A DNA stretch of 64,000 nucleotides, from the NCBI RefSeq assembly GCF_019492055.1, contig NZ_JAICBX010000003.1, positions 310,001-374,000 of the forward strand, written 5' to 3'. Below the pieces are notes generated by a model. The model made no database searches and was not told the origin of the DNA. It was given only the letters and a program-made list of their open reading frames with translations. The DNA comes from Flavimaribacter sediminis. GTDB lineage: Bacteria > Pseudomonadota > Alphaproteobacteria > Rhizobiales > Rhizobiaceae. The translations under genes were made by a program, and so were the position numbers. Numbering within the stretch: the stretch's first letter is position 1; each line of letters starts with the position of its first letter. Positions 16,632-24,977 of the stretch are shown here, in pieces.

Positions 16632-17939
16632 TCAGGACGCCGCGGTCAAACCTTGCGGCGCGGACAATGCTTCGGCAGCGGAAAGCCTGTCACGGGCGAT
16701 CTGCCTCGCGTGAACGCCAAGCACCATGAAGGATGGCCAGATCAGATAGGCCTCGATCTCGATGTTCTCGCCGAAAGTCAGCATGATCATGACGAGCGTG
16801 ATCGAAAGCGGCAGGCGGCCGCGGCTGTGGAAAAGGCAATCGTGCACAACGGCGGCGGTTTGCCAGACCAGCGGAATGGCGAAGGCCAGCAGTCCCGCGA
16901 CACCCTTCACGAAGAGCAGGCCATACCAGGTGTGGTGGCTGCCGATCGGCATATATTCCACCAGATGCGGACCGGGTTGGACCGTTCCATGGCCGAACCA
17001 GACGGCTTCTGTGGACCAGCGCTCATAGGCAATCCTCTGCAGGGTCGACCGCACTTCGGAACTTGCCGCGCGGGCGCCGCGGAAGGCGTCTACGGCCTGC
17101 TGGATCATGCGGAACAGGGCCGAGCCGAAGACCGTCATCAGGCCCATCAGCGCTGCTGCGAGAAACCAGGCGAAGGGGCGCGAGGCCAACGGAAGCAATC
17201 GCGGCAAGGCAATGCTGACTGGCAGCGCCACAAGGCTCATTCTCGACATGGACAAAAGGATCATGGTGAGCCCGCCGAGGACGCCGACCAGCATCCAGAA
17301 ACGCTGGCGTTCGTCGAGAGCGAAGGCAACGGTCAAAACGCCGATAAGACCGGCGAAGGGCGACCAGGGCGCAAAGAACTGCCAGCGCGCGGAGCCGGAC
17401 GCGGGGTCGATCGTGTAAAGATAGACGCTGAAATATTCCGGTCCCGGCCCGCCGATTGCCTTCAGCGGCGAGACGAAGATCATGCTCGGCAATCCGGCCA
17501 TGGGCGCAACGATGAACAAAGGCGTCAAAACCACCGTTATCAGCGCAACGACGCACATGGCCCTGACGATGACGGATCGGCGGATCGGCAAGGTCGCTCC
17601 GGCGAAGATGAAGAGCGCGACGAGCGCCCAGCCCTTGGCCCAGCCTACGACCGACTTGATCGTCTGCCCCATGCCGAGATCCCAGCCTGCGTGGGCGATG
17701 AGCAGCGGAACCAGCATGGCGACCATGCCCGCAATCCAGCCAAGCACCAGAGGCGGCGGCGATCCTGTCGGCCGCAGATCGGCCCGGATCGCGTTTCCGA
17801 GATAGAGGGAAAGCCCGGCAAGTCCTGCAAGAAGCCAGCCGATAACCGGCCCCACGACATACAGGCCCCCGATGAGGTAGAAGAGCCATGTCGAGGCGAT
17901 TGTTGCAAAGACCAGTTTCTCGGCCGGGTTTTTCTGCAT
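16632..17939 (-). CDS. O-antigen ligase/polymerase-like membrane protein (Wzy or WaaL type)
   Basis: 435 residues with about 12 hydrophobic segments (LIGGLYVVGPVIGWLLAGLAGLSLYLG and similar). A large periplasmic loop contains RWSTEAVWFGHGTVQPGPHL and GSHHTWYGLLFVKGVAGLLA, the PF04932 signature with its key His. It should polymerise or ligate the repeat units at the periplasmic face. The start is 3 bp after the stop of the Wzz-like gene, so the two are co-transcribed. Confidence 0.85.
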   Translation of the reverse strand: MQKNPAEKLVFATIASTWLFYLIGGLYVVGPVIGWLLAGLAGLSLYLGNAIRADLRPTGSPPPLVLGWIAGMVAMLVPLLIAHAGWDLGMGQTIKSVVGWAKGWALVALFIFAGATLPIRRSVIVRAMCVVALITVVLTPLFIVAPMAGLPSMIFVSPLKAIGGPGPEYFSVYLYTIDPASGSARWQFFAPWSPFAGLIGVLTVAFALDERQRFWMLVGVLGGLTMILLSMSRMSLVALPVSIALPRLLPLASRPFAWFLAAALMGLMTVFGSALFRMIQQAVDAFRGARAASSEVRSTLQRIAYERWSTEAVWFGHGTVQPGPHLVEYMPIGSHHTWYGLLFVKGVAGLLAFAIPLVWQTAAVVHDCLFHSRGRLPLSITLVMIMLTFGENIEIEAYLIWPSFMVLGVHARQIARDRLSAAEALSAPQGLTAAS

Positions 17940-17942
17940 GCC

Positions 17943-19496
17943 TCAGTCCTCTTCCCCGGCAGGCCGCGCCGTGATCCATGCGATCAGCGGCTGCCGTATC
18001 CAGAAGAGAACAAGCCCGCCGATCGCGCACAGGGTGGCGGCGATTCCAAACAGGATCGCCAGCAGCGTGTTGGGGCTGCTCGGGCTTTCCGAATAGGTCG
18101 GCGCCTCGATGATCTGCACCATCGGATAGGAGGCGAACACGTCGGTCTCGAAGGTGTTCGAGCGCGCCAGCGCCGACGCAAAGACGGCTTCGGCGACCTT
18201 GTAGTCCCGGTTGAGGCTGTCGAGTTCCGAGGCTGCGCTGAGCAGCGAGATCAGACGCTTTTCGACGACCTGCAACTCGTCCTCGAGAATGGCCAGCTCT
18301 GCTTCCAGCCCGTCGCGTTCGGCGGTTCCGTCCATCAACTGCGAGAGCAGCGAGGCGCGCTGGCCTTCCGTGGAATGTTCGATCTCGTTCTGCAGCGTTT
18401 CCACGCCAAGACCCGTGAGTATGGCGCCGCGCTCCATCAGTTTGAGACGCGCGCCCAGAACGCGCTTTCGGAGGCTGACGATGTTGGGATGCTTGTCGCC
18501 GAGGCTCTGGCTGAGTTCGGCGAGTTTGGCGGTTTCTTCCGCAAGCGCGTTCAACAGGGTCTGGAATCCGACATCGGCGTGCAGACGAAGGGACGCGGCC
18601 GCGTTTTCGGGCGAGATGTCGAGCAGTGTCGCAAGGGACTCGACCAATCTCGACTGGCGCGCGTGCTGCCCCTTGAGATCGGTCATCTTCTTGACGAGTT
18701 CTTCCTTGGCGACGGCGATCTCCTGGAACTGGTCGGCTGTCGTCAATCCTGACTCCATCTGGAGCTTGCTGATGCGGTTCCTGATCTGGTCGACGGCTTC
18801 CTGATACTGTTTCACGCTGCCCACCGTGGAGCCCTGCCGGCGTTCGATCTCGTCCTGCCGCAATTTTTCCAGTTCGGCGAGAAAGGCGCTCAACAGCGCG
18901 TCTGCATATTGGCGCGCGGTTTCGGGAGACGTCGCTTCCATCATGACCTGTATAAGGCTCGTCTGGTCGACCAGCTTGATGCGCGGATAACCGATCCGGA
19001 CGCCTTGCTGCAGGAGCATTTCTTCGGCGCGTTTGATGACGGATTGCGACTGCAGCAGTTTTTTGTAGGTGACGGTCGGGCTGATGGATGAACTCGAATA
19101 GGCCGAGTTGGCCGACGTGGAGGCCTGCCCGATATCGGTGAGGTTGACGGAGGTTGAAACGCCGTTGCCGGGCAGGATGAGCGAGAAATCGGAGCTGTAC
19201 CTGACCTCCGCCAGATTGAGATAGAGAAACACGGGAACCCAGATCGCGGCCGTCAGGACGCCGATGACCGTGACATAGCGCGGAAGCCGTCCGGCGTCGC
19301 TGACCCGTCCGCCGCGCATGATCCGGCCAATCGTAAGGGAGCCGAAAGACGTGCGTTTCAGGCGGAGCCAGCCGGGCGCGCGAAATATCTTGCGCCGGCG
19401 CGCCGAGACATCGCTTCCGCGCTGCCTGGCTTCGCCAGTATCCACAATTTCGATCGGCTCCGTTTCAAGAACCGGATGGTCAACATGAATGTTCAT
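17943..19496 (-). CDS. Wzz/GumC-type chain-length determinant
   Basis: 517 residues. TM1 is about 93-115 (VTVIGVLTAAIWVPVFLYLN) and a C-terminal TM about 482-505 (TLLAILFGIAATLCAIGGLVLF). The periplasmic part is a long coiled coil (about 200-440, with repeated heptads such as LAELSQSLGDKHPNIVSLRK). The family PSSP-like motif before TM2 appears as ESPSSPN. There is no cytoplasmic tyrosine-kinase domain and no separate kinase gene in view. The first 90 residues are an Arg-rich cytoplasmic tail. It sets chain length together with the downstream polymerase. Confidence 0.88.
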   Translation of the reverse strand: MNIHVDHPVLETEPIEIVDTGEARQRGSDVSARRRKIFRAPGWLRLKRTSFGSLTIGRIMRGGRVSDAGRLPRYVTVIGVLTAAIWVPVFLYLNLAEVRYSSDFSLILPGNGVSTSVNLTDIGQASTSANSAYSSSSISPTVTYKKLLQSQSVIKRAEEMLLQQGVRIGYPRIKLVDQTSLIQVMMEATSPETARQYADALLSAFLAELEKLRQDEIERRQGSTVGSVKQYQEAVDQIRNRISKLQMESGLTTADQFQEIAVAKEELVKKMTDLKGQHARQSRLVESLATLLDISPENAAASLRLHADVGFQTLLNALAEETAKLAELSQSLGDKHPNIVSLRKRVLGARLKLMERGAILTGLGVETLQNEIEHSTEGQRASLLSQLMDGTAERDGLEAELAILEDELQVVEKRLISLLSAASELDSLNRDYKVAEAVFASALARSNTFETDVFASYPMVQIIEAPTYSESPSSPNTLLAILFGIAATLCAIGGLVLFWIRQPLIAWITARPAGEED

Positions 19497-19586
19497 CTTT
19501 CAACCCCGTGTTACGGGGGGTGTAGAGGAACAGCGACGGGTTGCGTGGCGGCGAAGGGATAGTATCGGGGAACTGAGATAGGTCAG

Positions 19587-19602
19587 CTATACCAAAGGAT
19601 AG
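19587..19602. promoter_or_regulatory. EPS-type operator C (CTATACCAAAGGATAG)
   Basis: CTATACCAAAGGATAG lies 91 bp upstream of the Wzz-like gene. Its reverse complement differs from site A (6942-6957) at a single position. Confidence 0.6.
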
Positions 19603-19644
19603 AAATGGCGGCCTTCAGCATCCGGCTTGTTCAGTATGAACGCT

Positions 19645-20268
19645 CTAGAACAGACCAGCTTCCTTGGCGAGGATGGCGGCGTTGGTCCGGTTGCGCGCGC
19701 CCATCTTGCGGCAAAGCGTCTTGACGTGCAGCTTGATCGTGACTTCCTGCAAATCAAGTCTCAAAGCGATTTCCTTGTTGGAAAGACCTTCAACGAGACC
19801 TTCAAGCACTTCCAGTTCGCGCGATGACAGTTTCTCTGCGAGCGGGTGTTTTTGTTCCTCTTCCTTCTCCGTGAAAAAGGAAATCGGCGCATATTGCTCC
19901 CCGGTCGCCATGAAGCGTACGGCGTGGATCAGCGATTTCGCCGTCATCGTTTTCGGAAGGAAGCCGGCCGCGCCCATGGCGAGCGCCTGTTCGGCGGCCG
20001 CCCGTGTCATTGTGCCTGAAATAATGGCGACGGGACTGCCCAGATTGAGATCTTTGGCTTTCTCCAGCCCCTCAAGACCGTTCATGCCGGGCATGGTGAA
20101 ATCGAGAATGACGAGGTCATAGGGGCCCTCTTTCAACATCCTTGTTTCCGCTTCCGCGAAATCCTTCGCAACGGAAACGGAGAACCCGTCCTGCGCCGCC
20201 AGATAGTCGGATATCATGTCACGAACCAGATCGTGGTCGTCCGCAAGCAGCAGTTTCAGTTTTTGCAT
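19645..20268 (-). CDS. LuxR/NarL-type response regulator
   Basis: 207 residues. The receiver domain (about 4-118) has LLLADDHDLVRDMISDYLA with acidic pocket, phospho-Asp56 in VILDFTMPGMNG, and Thr/Lys switch residues (ISGTM, LPKTM). The HTH domain (about 140-205) reads LSSRELEVLEGLVEGLSNKE, IALRLDLQEVTIKLHVKTL. It lies between the Wzz-like and WecG-fusion genes, each preceded by copies of the CTATMC-N4-GKATAG motif. It is therefore the leading candidate to bind that motif, including in its own promoter. Confidence 0.9.
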   Translation of the reverse strand: MQKLKLLLADDHDLVRDMISDYLAAQDGFSVSVAKDFAEAETRMLKEGPYDLVILDFTMPGMNGLEGLEKAKDLNLGSPVAIISGTMTRAAAEQALAMGAAGFLPKTMTAKSLIHAVRFMATGEQYAPISFFTEKEEEQKHPLAEKLSSRELEVLEGLVEGLSNKEIALRLDLQEVTIKLHVKTLCRKMGARNRTNAAILAKEAGLF

Positions 20269-20353
20269 CGCCTTGATCTCCGGCCGTGATTCGGCGGCGT
20301 CCTATCCATCGCCGGCGCTGGCCGTCACTCTCGCTCCCAGAGCGCCGAACCTT

Positions 20354-20412
20354 GTATCCTTTGGTGCAGCGCCAATAGTCTTCAGTACAACCGACACTAT
20401 ACCGCAGTAAAT
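20354..20412. promoter_or_regulatory. EPS-type operator pair D (degenerate)
   Basis: GTATCCTTTGGTGCAG (20354-20369) keeps the core TATCCTTTGGT of sites A and C. A weaker copy, CTATACCGCAGTAAAT (20397-20412), follows 43 bp later. Both lie in the 239-bp divergent gap between the response regulator and the fused transferase gene. Confidence 0.45.
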
Positions 20413-20446
20413 CTGAATCAGCGACTAATGCCGCGACTACGCTTTC

Positions 20447-20465
20447 GCGCCGCCCTGCGCGGCGC
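20447..20465 (+). other. GC hairpin in the leader of the fused transferase gene
   Basis: GCGCCGC (20447-20453) and GCGGCGC (20459-20465) give a 7-bp stem with a 5-base loop, 43 bp before the ATG. There is no U-tract, so it is more likely an mRNA stability or attenuation element than a terminator. Confidence 0.35.
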
Positions 20466-20507
20466 GGCGCTCCTTTATCCAGGTGACCGAAGATAAAGGA
20501 GATCGCC

Positions 20508-21875
20508 ATGACACAGACACAACCGCTCGACACCATCAATTTGTTCGGTCTGGACATCGTATCGGCCACGACGCGCGATGCTTTGGACAGGCTTTTAAAC
20601 AGCGACGAACGTTACACCGCCGCCTTCCTCAACGCGCACTGCGTCAACACGGCCGCCAGCGACCGGACCTATCGACGGGCGCTGGAAAAAGCCGACTTTA
20701 TTCTACCCGACGGTTCCGGGCTCAGTCTGGCCGCGCGGATGCAGGGCAAGCGTTTTGTGGAAAACCTCAACGGAACGGACCTGTTTTTGCCACTGTGCCG
20801 CGAGGCCGCAAAACGCGGGCTGTCGATCTACTTTCTGGGCAGCAGGGAAAATATTGCGCGCATCGCGGCTCTGCGGGCGTCCGCGCTCGCGCCTGGTCTG
20901 GTTATCGCCGGCACGCGAAACGGCTTTTTCGAGCGGGATGAGGAACACGCGATCGTGGACGAGATCAACGCGTCCGGCGCCGACATCGTTCTGGTCGCGC
21001 TTGGCGTGCCGCTTCAGGAAATCTGGATCGAGCGTAATCGCGAGCGCCTTGCCGCGTCTCTCGTCATGGGTGTGGGCGCACAGTTCGACTTCTGGTCCGG
21101 AGAGGTGCGCCGCGCGCCGATGCTCTTCAGGAAAACCGGAATGGAGTGGCTCTGGCGCCTGGCGCTGGAGCCGAAGCGCATGGCGCGCCGCTATATCAGG
21201 GGCAATCCGGAATTTATACTGAGGGCCTGGCGCGACAGAAATCCGGAGGCCAGTTCGGCCGATGGCCCGGTGAAAGGCCCGGTAAAGGGGAAGCGCCTGC
21301 TTGACCTCCTCGTGGCGAGCGCGGCTATCATCGCCCTGTCGCCCGCCATAGGCGCCATCGCCGCCGCCATCCGTCTCACATCGCCGGGGCCGGTGTTCTT
21401 TCGGCAGGAACGCGTGGGCCTTCGAGGCAAGACATTCACGCTCTACAAGTTCCGCACCATGTGCGTGGACGCAGAACAACAGCGCGCCGCCGTGCTGGCA
21501 ATGAGCGACCGTCCCGGCCTGTGCTTCAAGGCGAAAGACGATCCGCGCATCACGCCGGTCGGCCGGTTCCTGCGCCGCTATTCGCTGGACGAGCTTCCAC
21601 AGCTTTTCAATGTGGTTCTCAGCCAGATGAGCATTGTCGGACCGCGCCCGGCCTTGCCCCAGGAGGTCGCGGCCTATCCAGGCGACGCGCTGCGCCGGCT
21701 CGACGTCAAGCCGGGCCTGACCGGGCTTTGGCAGGTGTCGGGCCGCGCCGACATCGGCTTCGACCGCATGATCGAGATGGACAGCGCCTACGCCCGGTCC
21801 AGAACGCTGCTTCTCGATCTCACGATCATGGCGCTGACCCTTCGGGCGGTTTTGTCGGGACGCGGGAGTTACTGA
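20508..21875 (+). CDS. Fused WecG/TagA-type glycosyltransferase and undecaprenyl-phosphate sugar transferase
   Basis: 455 residues with a GATAAAGGAGA ribosome site. Residues about 1-240 are a WecG/TagA/CpsF (GT26) domain: LNAHCVNTAA, ADFILPDGSGLSLAARMQGK, FLGSRENIARIAAL, LVALGVPLQEIWIERNRERL, GVGAQFDFWSGEVRRAP. After a short repetitive linker (GPVKGPVKGK), residues about 262-455 are a bacterial sugar transferase: one TM, SPGPVFFRQERVGLRGKTFT, LYKFRTM, LDELPQLFNVV, MSIVGPRPALPQEV, KPGLTGLWQVSGR. One protein may thus start the lipid-linked unit and add a further sugar. Confidence 0.92.
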   Translation: MTQTQPLDTINLFGLDIVSATTRDALDRLLNSDERYTAAFLNAHCVNTAASDRTYRRALEKADFILPDGSGLSLAARMQGKRFVENLNGTDLFLPLCREAAKRGLSIYFLGSRENIARIAALRASALAPGLVIAGTRNGFFERDEEHAIVDEINASGADIVLVALGVPLQEIWIERNRERLAASLVMGVGAQFDFWSGEVRRAPMLFRKTGMEWLWRLALEPKRMARRYIRGNPEFILRAWRDRNPEASSADGPVKGPVKGKRLLDLLVASAAIIALSPAIGAIAAAIRLTSPGPVFFRQERVGLRGKTFTLYKFRTMCVDAEQQRAAVLAMSDRPGLCFKAKDDPRITPVGRFLRRYSLDELPQLFNVVLSQMSIVGPRPALPQEVAAYPGDALRRLDVKPGLTGLWQVSGRADIGFDRMIEMDSAYARSRTLLLDLTIMALTLRAVLSGRGSY

Positions 21876-21907
21876 GCAATGGTGGCGGAAGAAGGAGACT
21901 GCCCTGC

Positions 21908-22831
21908 TCAGGCGCCGGTCGGACGGCCGCGAATAACGCAGACCTCATGATAGAGTGCGACGTCGGGATTTTGTTCCGACAGGTTCTGTGCCTCGCATGC
22001 CGAAAGCGGCATGTCGCCTTCCTCGTCGGCAAAGAATTCGCAAACGAATTCCTTCTCCAGGCCCGTTCCTGTCAGGGCTTTTTCGAGCGCCACGAAGAAC
22101 GAGATATCCGTACCGGCGTCCTGTCGCACCATTTGTGAAGCCAGCTTTTCCGGCTCAAATCCGTTGGCCCTGAAGAAATCGAAAATGATGTCGGTTCCGA
22201 TACGACAGCCAAAATTCATGACGACCTCGGCTTTGGGGGCATGTTTGCGTATCCGGCGCAACAGAGCTTCATTCAATCCCAGACCGACCGCATTGAAAGG
22301 ATATTCGTCAAACATCGCCCAGGGATAATAATGGGCAATATGATCCTCGGCCCGCTCATCCGCCCCGCTTGCGAGCGGCACGGACTGCGCCTCGCGAAAC
22401 GCCGCCAGACGGGAATCACGGGGATCGCCCACCTGAGGAAGACAGGCGATAACGACATCTGTTTGCGAAATTTTTGCACGTGCTTCTTCTGTATCGACCA
22501 GGCTGACAGCGCCCTTGACCGGCTGGAACTGCTCGGCGTGCTCAGGTGAAAGGCTGTGAATATTTCGTTCGGCAAGTTCCACGAGGCGCGGATCAAGATC
22601 GCTGCCGAAAACCCTTGAAACGCCGCACATCCGCAGCACGAAAGCCGCGTTGATGCCCGTGCCTATGCCGACTTCATAAACTGTTTTGCCCTGCAGGTTG
22701 GCGCGTTCCAGGCCCATTTGAAACGTTCGGGTCCATGGATCGCCCGGATCAAAAGCGAAATCGGGCGCTTCAGGGGTCAGCCCATAGGTTTCGCTATCAC
22801 TGGTGGTTCCGGAGCCAGTGGTTTCGACCAT
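21908..22831 (-). CDS. Class I SAM-dependent methyltransferase
   Basis: 307 residues from the ATG at 22831 (GGAAAC site); the open frame continues upstream without signals. The Rossmann core has SAM motif I YEVGIGTGIN (about 52-61), then VFGSDLDPRLVELAERN (motif II acidic residue) and DVVIACLPQVGDP (about 130), which sits where HemK/PrmC-type enzymes have NPPY. The rest is not recognised. It probably forms an operon with the TusA-like gene 176 bp upstream. The substrate is unknown; a protein or small-molecule carrier delivered by the TusA-like partner is possible. Confidence 0.7.
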   Translation of the reverse strand: MVETTGSGTTSDSETYGLTPEAPDFAFDPGDPWTRTFQMGLERANLQGKTVYEVGIGTGINAAFVLRMCGVSRVFGSDLDPRLVELAERNIHSLSPEHAEQFQPVKGAVSLVDTEEARAKISQTDVVIACLPQVGDPRDSRLAAFREAQSVPLASGADERAEDHIAHYYPWAMFDEYPFNAVGLGLNEALLRRIRKHAPKAEVVMNFGCRIGTDIIFDFFRANGFEPEKLASQMVRQDAGTDISFFVALEKALTGTGLEKEFVCEFFADEEGDMPLSACEAQNLSEQNPDVALYHEVCVIRGRPTGA

Positions 22832-23007
22832 CTTTGTTTCCTTTTTTGCGGATAGCGCTGACGCGTCCCATCCTGCAGCTGACACAGCACCGGCGTCGCT
22901 GAGGCTATCCTGGATATCAGGCGTACTGCTGCCGAACGTCCTGCGTCGTCTTTGCAGCAAGAATTCTTGCCGATGAAAAAAGCCGCCGGAGCGGCGGCTC
23001 AAAACTT

Positions 23008-23280
23008 TCAGGATACCCGGTGGATTGTATCGGCTGATCGGTCGCTGCGTTGTGCTTCTGCAGACAGGTATGCGGGTATTTGTCTGATATCGGACGCCAG
23101 ATACACATCACCGGCCGTGGATCCCAGAGAATTGACGAGGCGTGCGCAATCGCATTCCGAATCGACCAGGACACTGAGCGGCAATTTGCTGTCCGGCAAC
23201 CCGATGAGCGCCTGCTTGATGCGCAGGACAGTCGGCGCAGTGGAAAGACCGCTACAATTTATGGTGTTCGAAACGTGCAT
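23008..23280 (-). CDS. TusA/SirA-like small protein lacking the catalytic Cys-Pro
   Basis: 90 residues from the ATG at 23280 (AAGGAG 7 bases before). The segment INCSGLSTAPTVLRIKQALI matches the TusA fold start (normally ...RGLxCPxPV), but the sulfur-carrying Cys-Pro is Thr-Ala here. A Cys remains at position 9 and a CDC at about 45-47. The frame stays open upstream to an ATG at 23457, adding 59 residues with a hairpin just before it, so a longer form cannot be excluded. It probably does not carry sulfur in the usual way. Confidence 0.5.
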   Translation of the reverse strand: MHVSNTINCSGLSTAPTVLRIKQALIGLPDSKLPLSVLVDSECDCARLVNSLGSTAGDVYLASDIRQIPAYLSAEAQRSDRSADTIHRVS

Positions 23281-23457
23281 TGTTTGCTCCTTGCTGGTCG
23301 GTTCGAAGAAATCGAAAGCACCGCTTGGTACGCCGGGAAATCCGACACGGAAACTGTTGTCATTGCATGGCGAACTGCCGGTTAGCGCCCAACAGCATGC
23401 AATGTCAGTAGCCGGGATAACAGAAGACCCGGCAGGCATGCCCGTCTCGTTCACCAT

Positions 23458-23880
23458 GCTCCCGCGCTGCGGGAGACATCACTGGACGGGCGCATTTGTT
23501 CAACGGTTGTGACAGCCGATTCTCGCAGCGAGCTCGCTGTGGCCTTTAAGGCGACCCGAAGATGGATCGCCAAACCGCCGATTTTCAAAGGATCGCGCTG
23601 TAGGACCTGCTCGCAATCCTGAAGCATGACTTTGTTGAGCGTCGTCTTGCGCGCCCATGGTTGACATCAAGGGTAGGCAGGCCCCGATGGCATGTCAAGG
23701 TTATTTCGGCTAAATTTTGGGCGCAAACCGGTTGAGATTAAATTTTCATCACGCGGAAAAATTGTGCATCGCACAACAATGTTTCGCAGATGCGGCGACC
23801 TCCTCCTCCCCGAGCGCCCCTGCCCGATCGCCGGTTGCCAGGAAAGCTGAAGCCGGTGTGGTGTGCATCAACAAACCCGA
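23458..23880. other. Intergenic stretch with two inverted repeats
   Basis: No convincing gene. CTCCCGC/GCGGGAG (23459-23475) is a strong hairpin just before the upstream ATG of the TusA-like frame. TTGTGC-ATC-GCACAA (23762-23776) is a perfect 15-bp dyad in AT-rich sequence that looks like an operator. Its regulator is unknown. Confidence 0.45.
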
Positions 23881-24654
23881 TCAGTCCCGAAAACCGGGAT
23901 CAAGGCGATCGGCGAGCCGCATCTGCGCGTCCCATTCGAGTAGCAGGTCGCCGTCATCGAACGCCATCTGGTCATACTGCTCGGTGACGCGGCGCGCGAC
24001 AGTCTCGTCCACGTGCTTGAGGGGCACGCCCATGGACAACACCGATTCCTGAATTTCGCAGGCCCGGTTGAGGTAGAACATGTTGGAAAACATCTGCGCG
24101 GCGTTTTCACCGACCGTCAGCAGGCCGTGATTCCTCAAAACGAGCGCCGGATGCGCGCCGAGATCCCTTGTGATCCGGCGCCGCTCTTCCAGATCGAGCG
24201 CAATGCCCTCGAAATCGTGATAAGCGACCCGGCCGTAAAATTGCAGCGCGATCTGGTTGAGGGGCATGAGCCCCTCCTCAAGACAGGAAACAGCCACGCC
24301 CGAGCGTGTATGTGTGTGCATCACCCACGCCGCGTCGTGGCGGTCCATATGGACCGCGCTGTGGATCGTGAAACCGGCCGGATTCACGCGGTGGGGGCTG
24401 GGGGCGACCTTGGCGCCGTCGGTATCGATCTTGACCAGGGAGGACGCGGTGATCTCTTCCCAAAGAAAGCCGTAGGGATTGATCAGAAAATGACCGGGTT
24501 CGCCCGGAACGCGCGCCGTTATGTGCGTGTAGATGATGTCAGTCATCTTGTAGTAGGCCGCGAGCCTGTAACACGCGGCAAGCTCTACCCGCGTCTGGTA
24601 TTCGGCGTCGCTCATTGCAGATGGTCCGGCAGATGTCTCGCTCGTGCTTAGCAT
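23881..24654 (-). CDS. Class II aldolase/adducin family protein
   Basis: 257 residues from the ATG at 24654 (GAGAGGA site). Zinc-binding and fold motifs: YTHITARVPGEPGHFLINPYG, WVMHTHTRSGVAVSCL (HTHT-type His pair), and VLRNHGLLTVGENAAQMF (third His). These enzymes catalyse retro-aldol cleavage, epimerisation or decarboxylation of sugar or hydroxy acids. The nearby hydroxyacid dehydrogenase and aminotransferase suggest a small pathway for an unusual keto or hydroxy acid. Confidence 0.88.
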   Translation of the reverse strand: MLSTSETSAGPSAMSDAEYQTRVELAACYRLAAYYKMTDIIYTHITARVPGEPGHFLINPYGFLWEEITASSLVKIDTDGAKVAPSPHRVNPAGFTIHSAVHMDRHDAAWVMHTHTRSGVAVSCLEEGLMPLNQIALQFYGRVAYHDFEGIALDLEERRRITRDLGAHPALVLRNHGLLTVGENAAQMFSNMFYLNRACEIQESVLSMGVPLKHVDETVARRVTEQYDQMAFDDGDLLLEWDAQMRLADRLDPGFRD

Positions 24655-24805
24655 TTCATCCTCTCTTGCCCGCGCCGACCGCCCTGTTCGTCGCGCGGTC
24701 GCGGGCCTTCTACATGTCGACAGAGCGCATATTATACGCTCCGGCGCTCCATGTCGGGAGACGTCTCCCTCTCCAGGCATAGCAGCGCTCAGCTTTACTC
24801 TTTAA

Positions 24806-24819
24806 TATACATTTGTATA
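24806..24819. promoter_or_regulatory. Palindrome TATACA-TT-TGTATA upstream of the aldolase gene
   Basis: A perfect 14-bp dyad in the 323-bp gap between the divergent aldolase and dehydrogenase genes. The following bases give TTGTATAACTA (24813-24823), an 11-mer repeated exactly at 26040-26050 ahead of the TetR gene. A shared operator for that TetR protein is the simplest reading. The rest of the gap shows no gene. Confidence 0.5.
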
Positions 24820-24977
24820 ACTAGCCCGTAAGTGCAAGGAAAACAATTCAGTCGCAGGCGCCGATACAAACCTGTTCGTCACCAACGCCAATTCCGGATT
24901 GACAACTGCGGGCCGCGTGCTCTGCAGTTCAGAACAGCAATGCCCCGCGCATGAAACTCAGATGGAGATTTTAAAGC

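Noticed and set aside
16617-18752. A 711-codon plus-strand frame
   Set aside because: Antisense to the polymerase and Wzz-like genes; low-complexity, Arg/Gln/Gly-rich translation.
23762-23776. Reading TTGTGC-ATC-GCACAA as a PhaR/PhbF-type site for storage-granule genes
   Set aside because: It resembles such motifs only loosely and no phasin or polyhydroxyalkanoate gene lies nearby.
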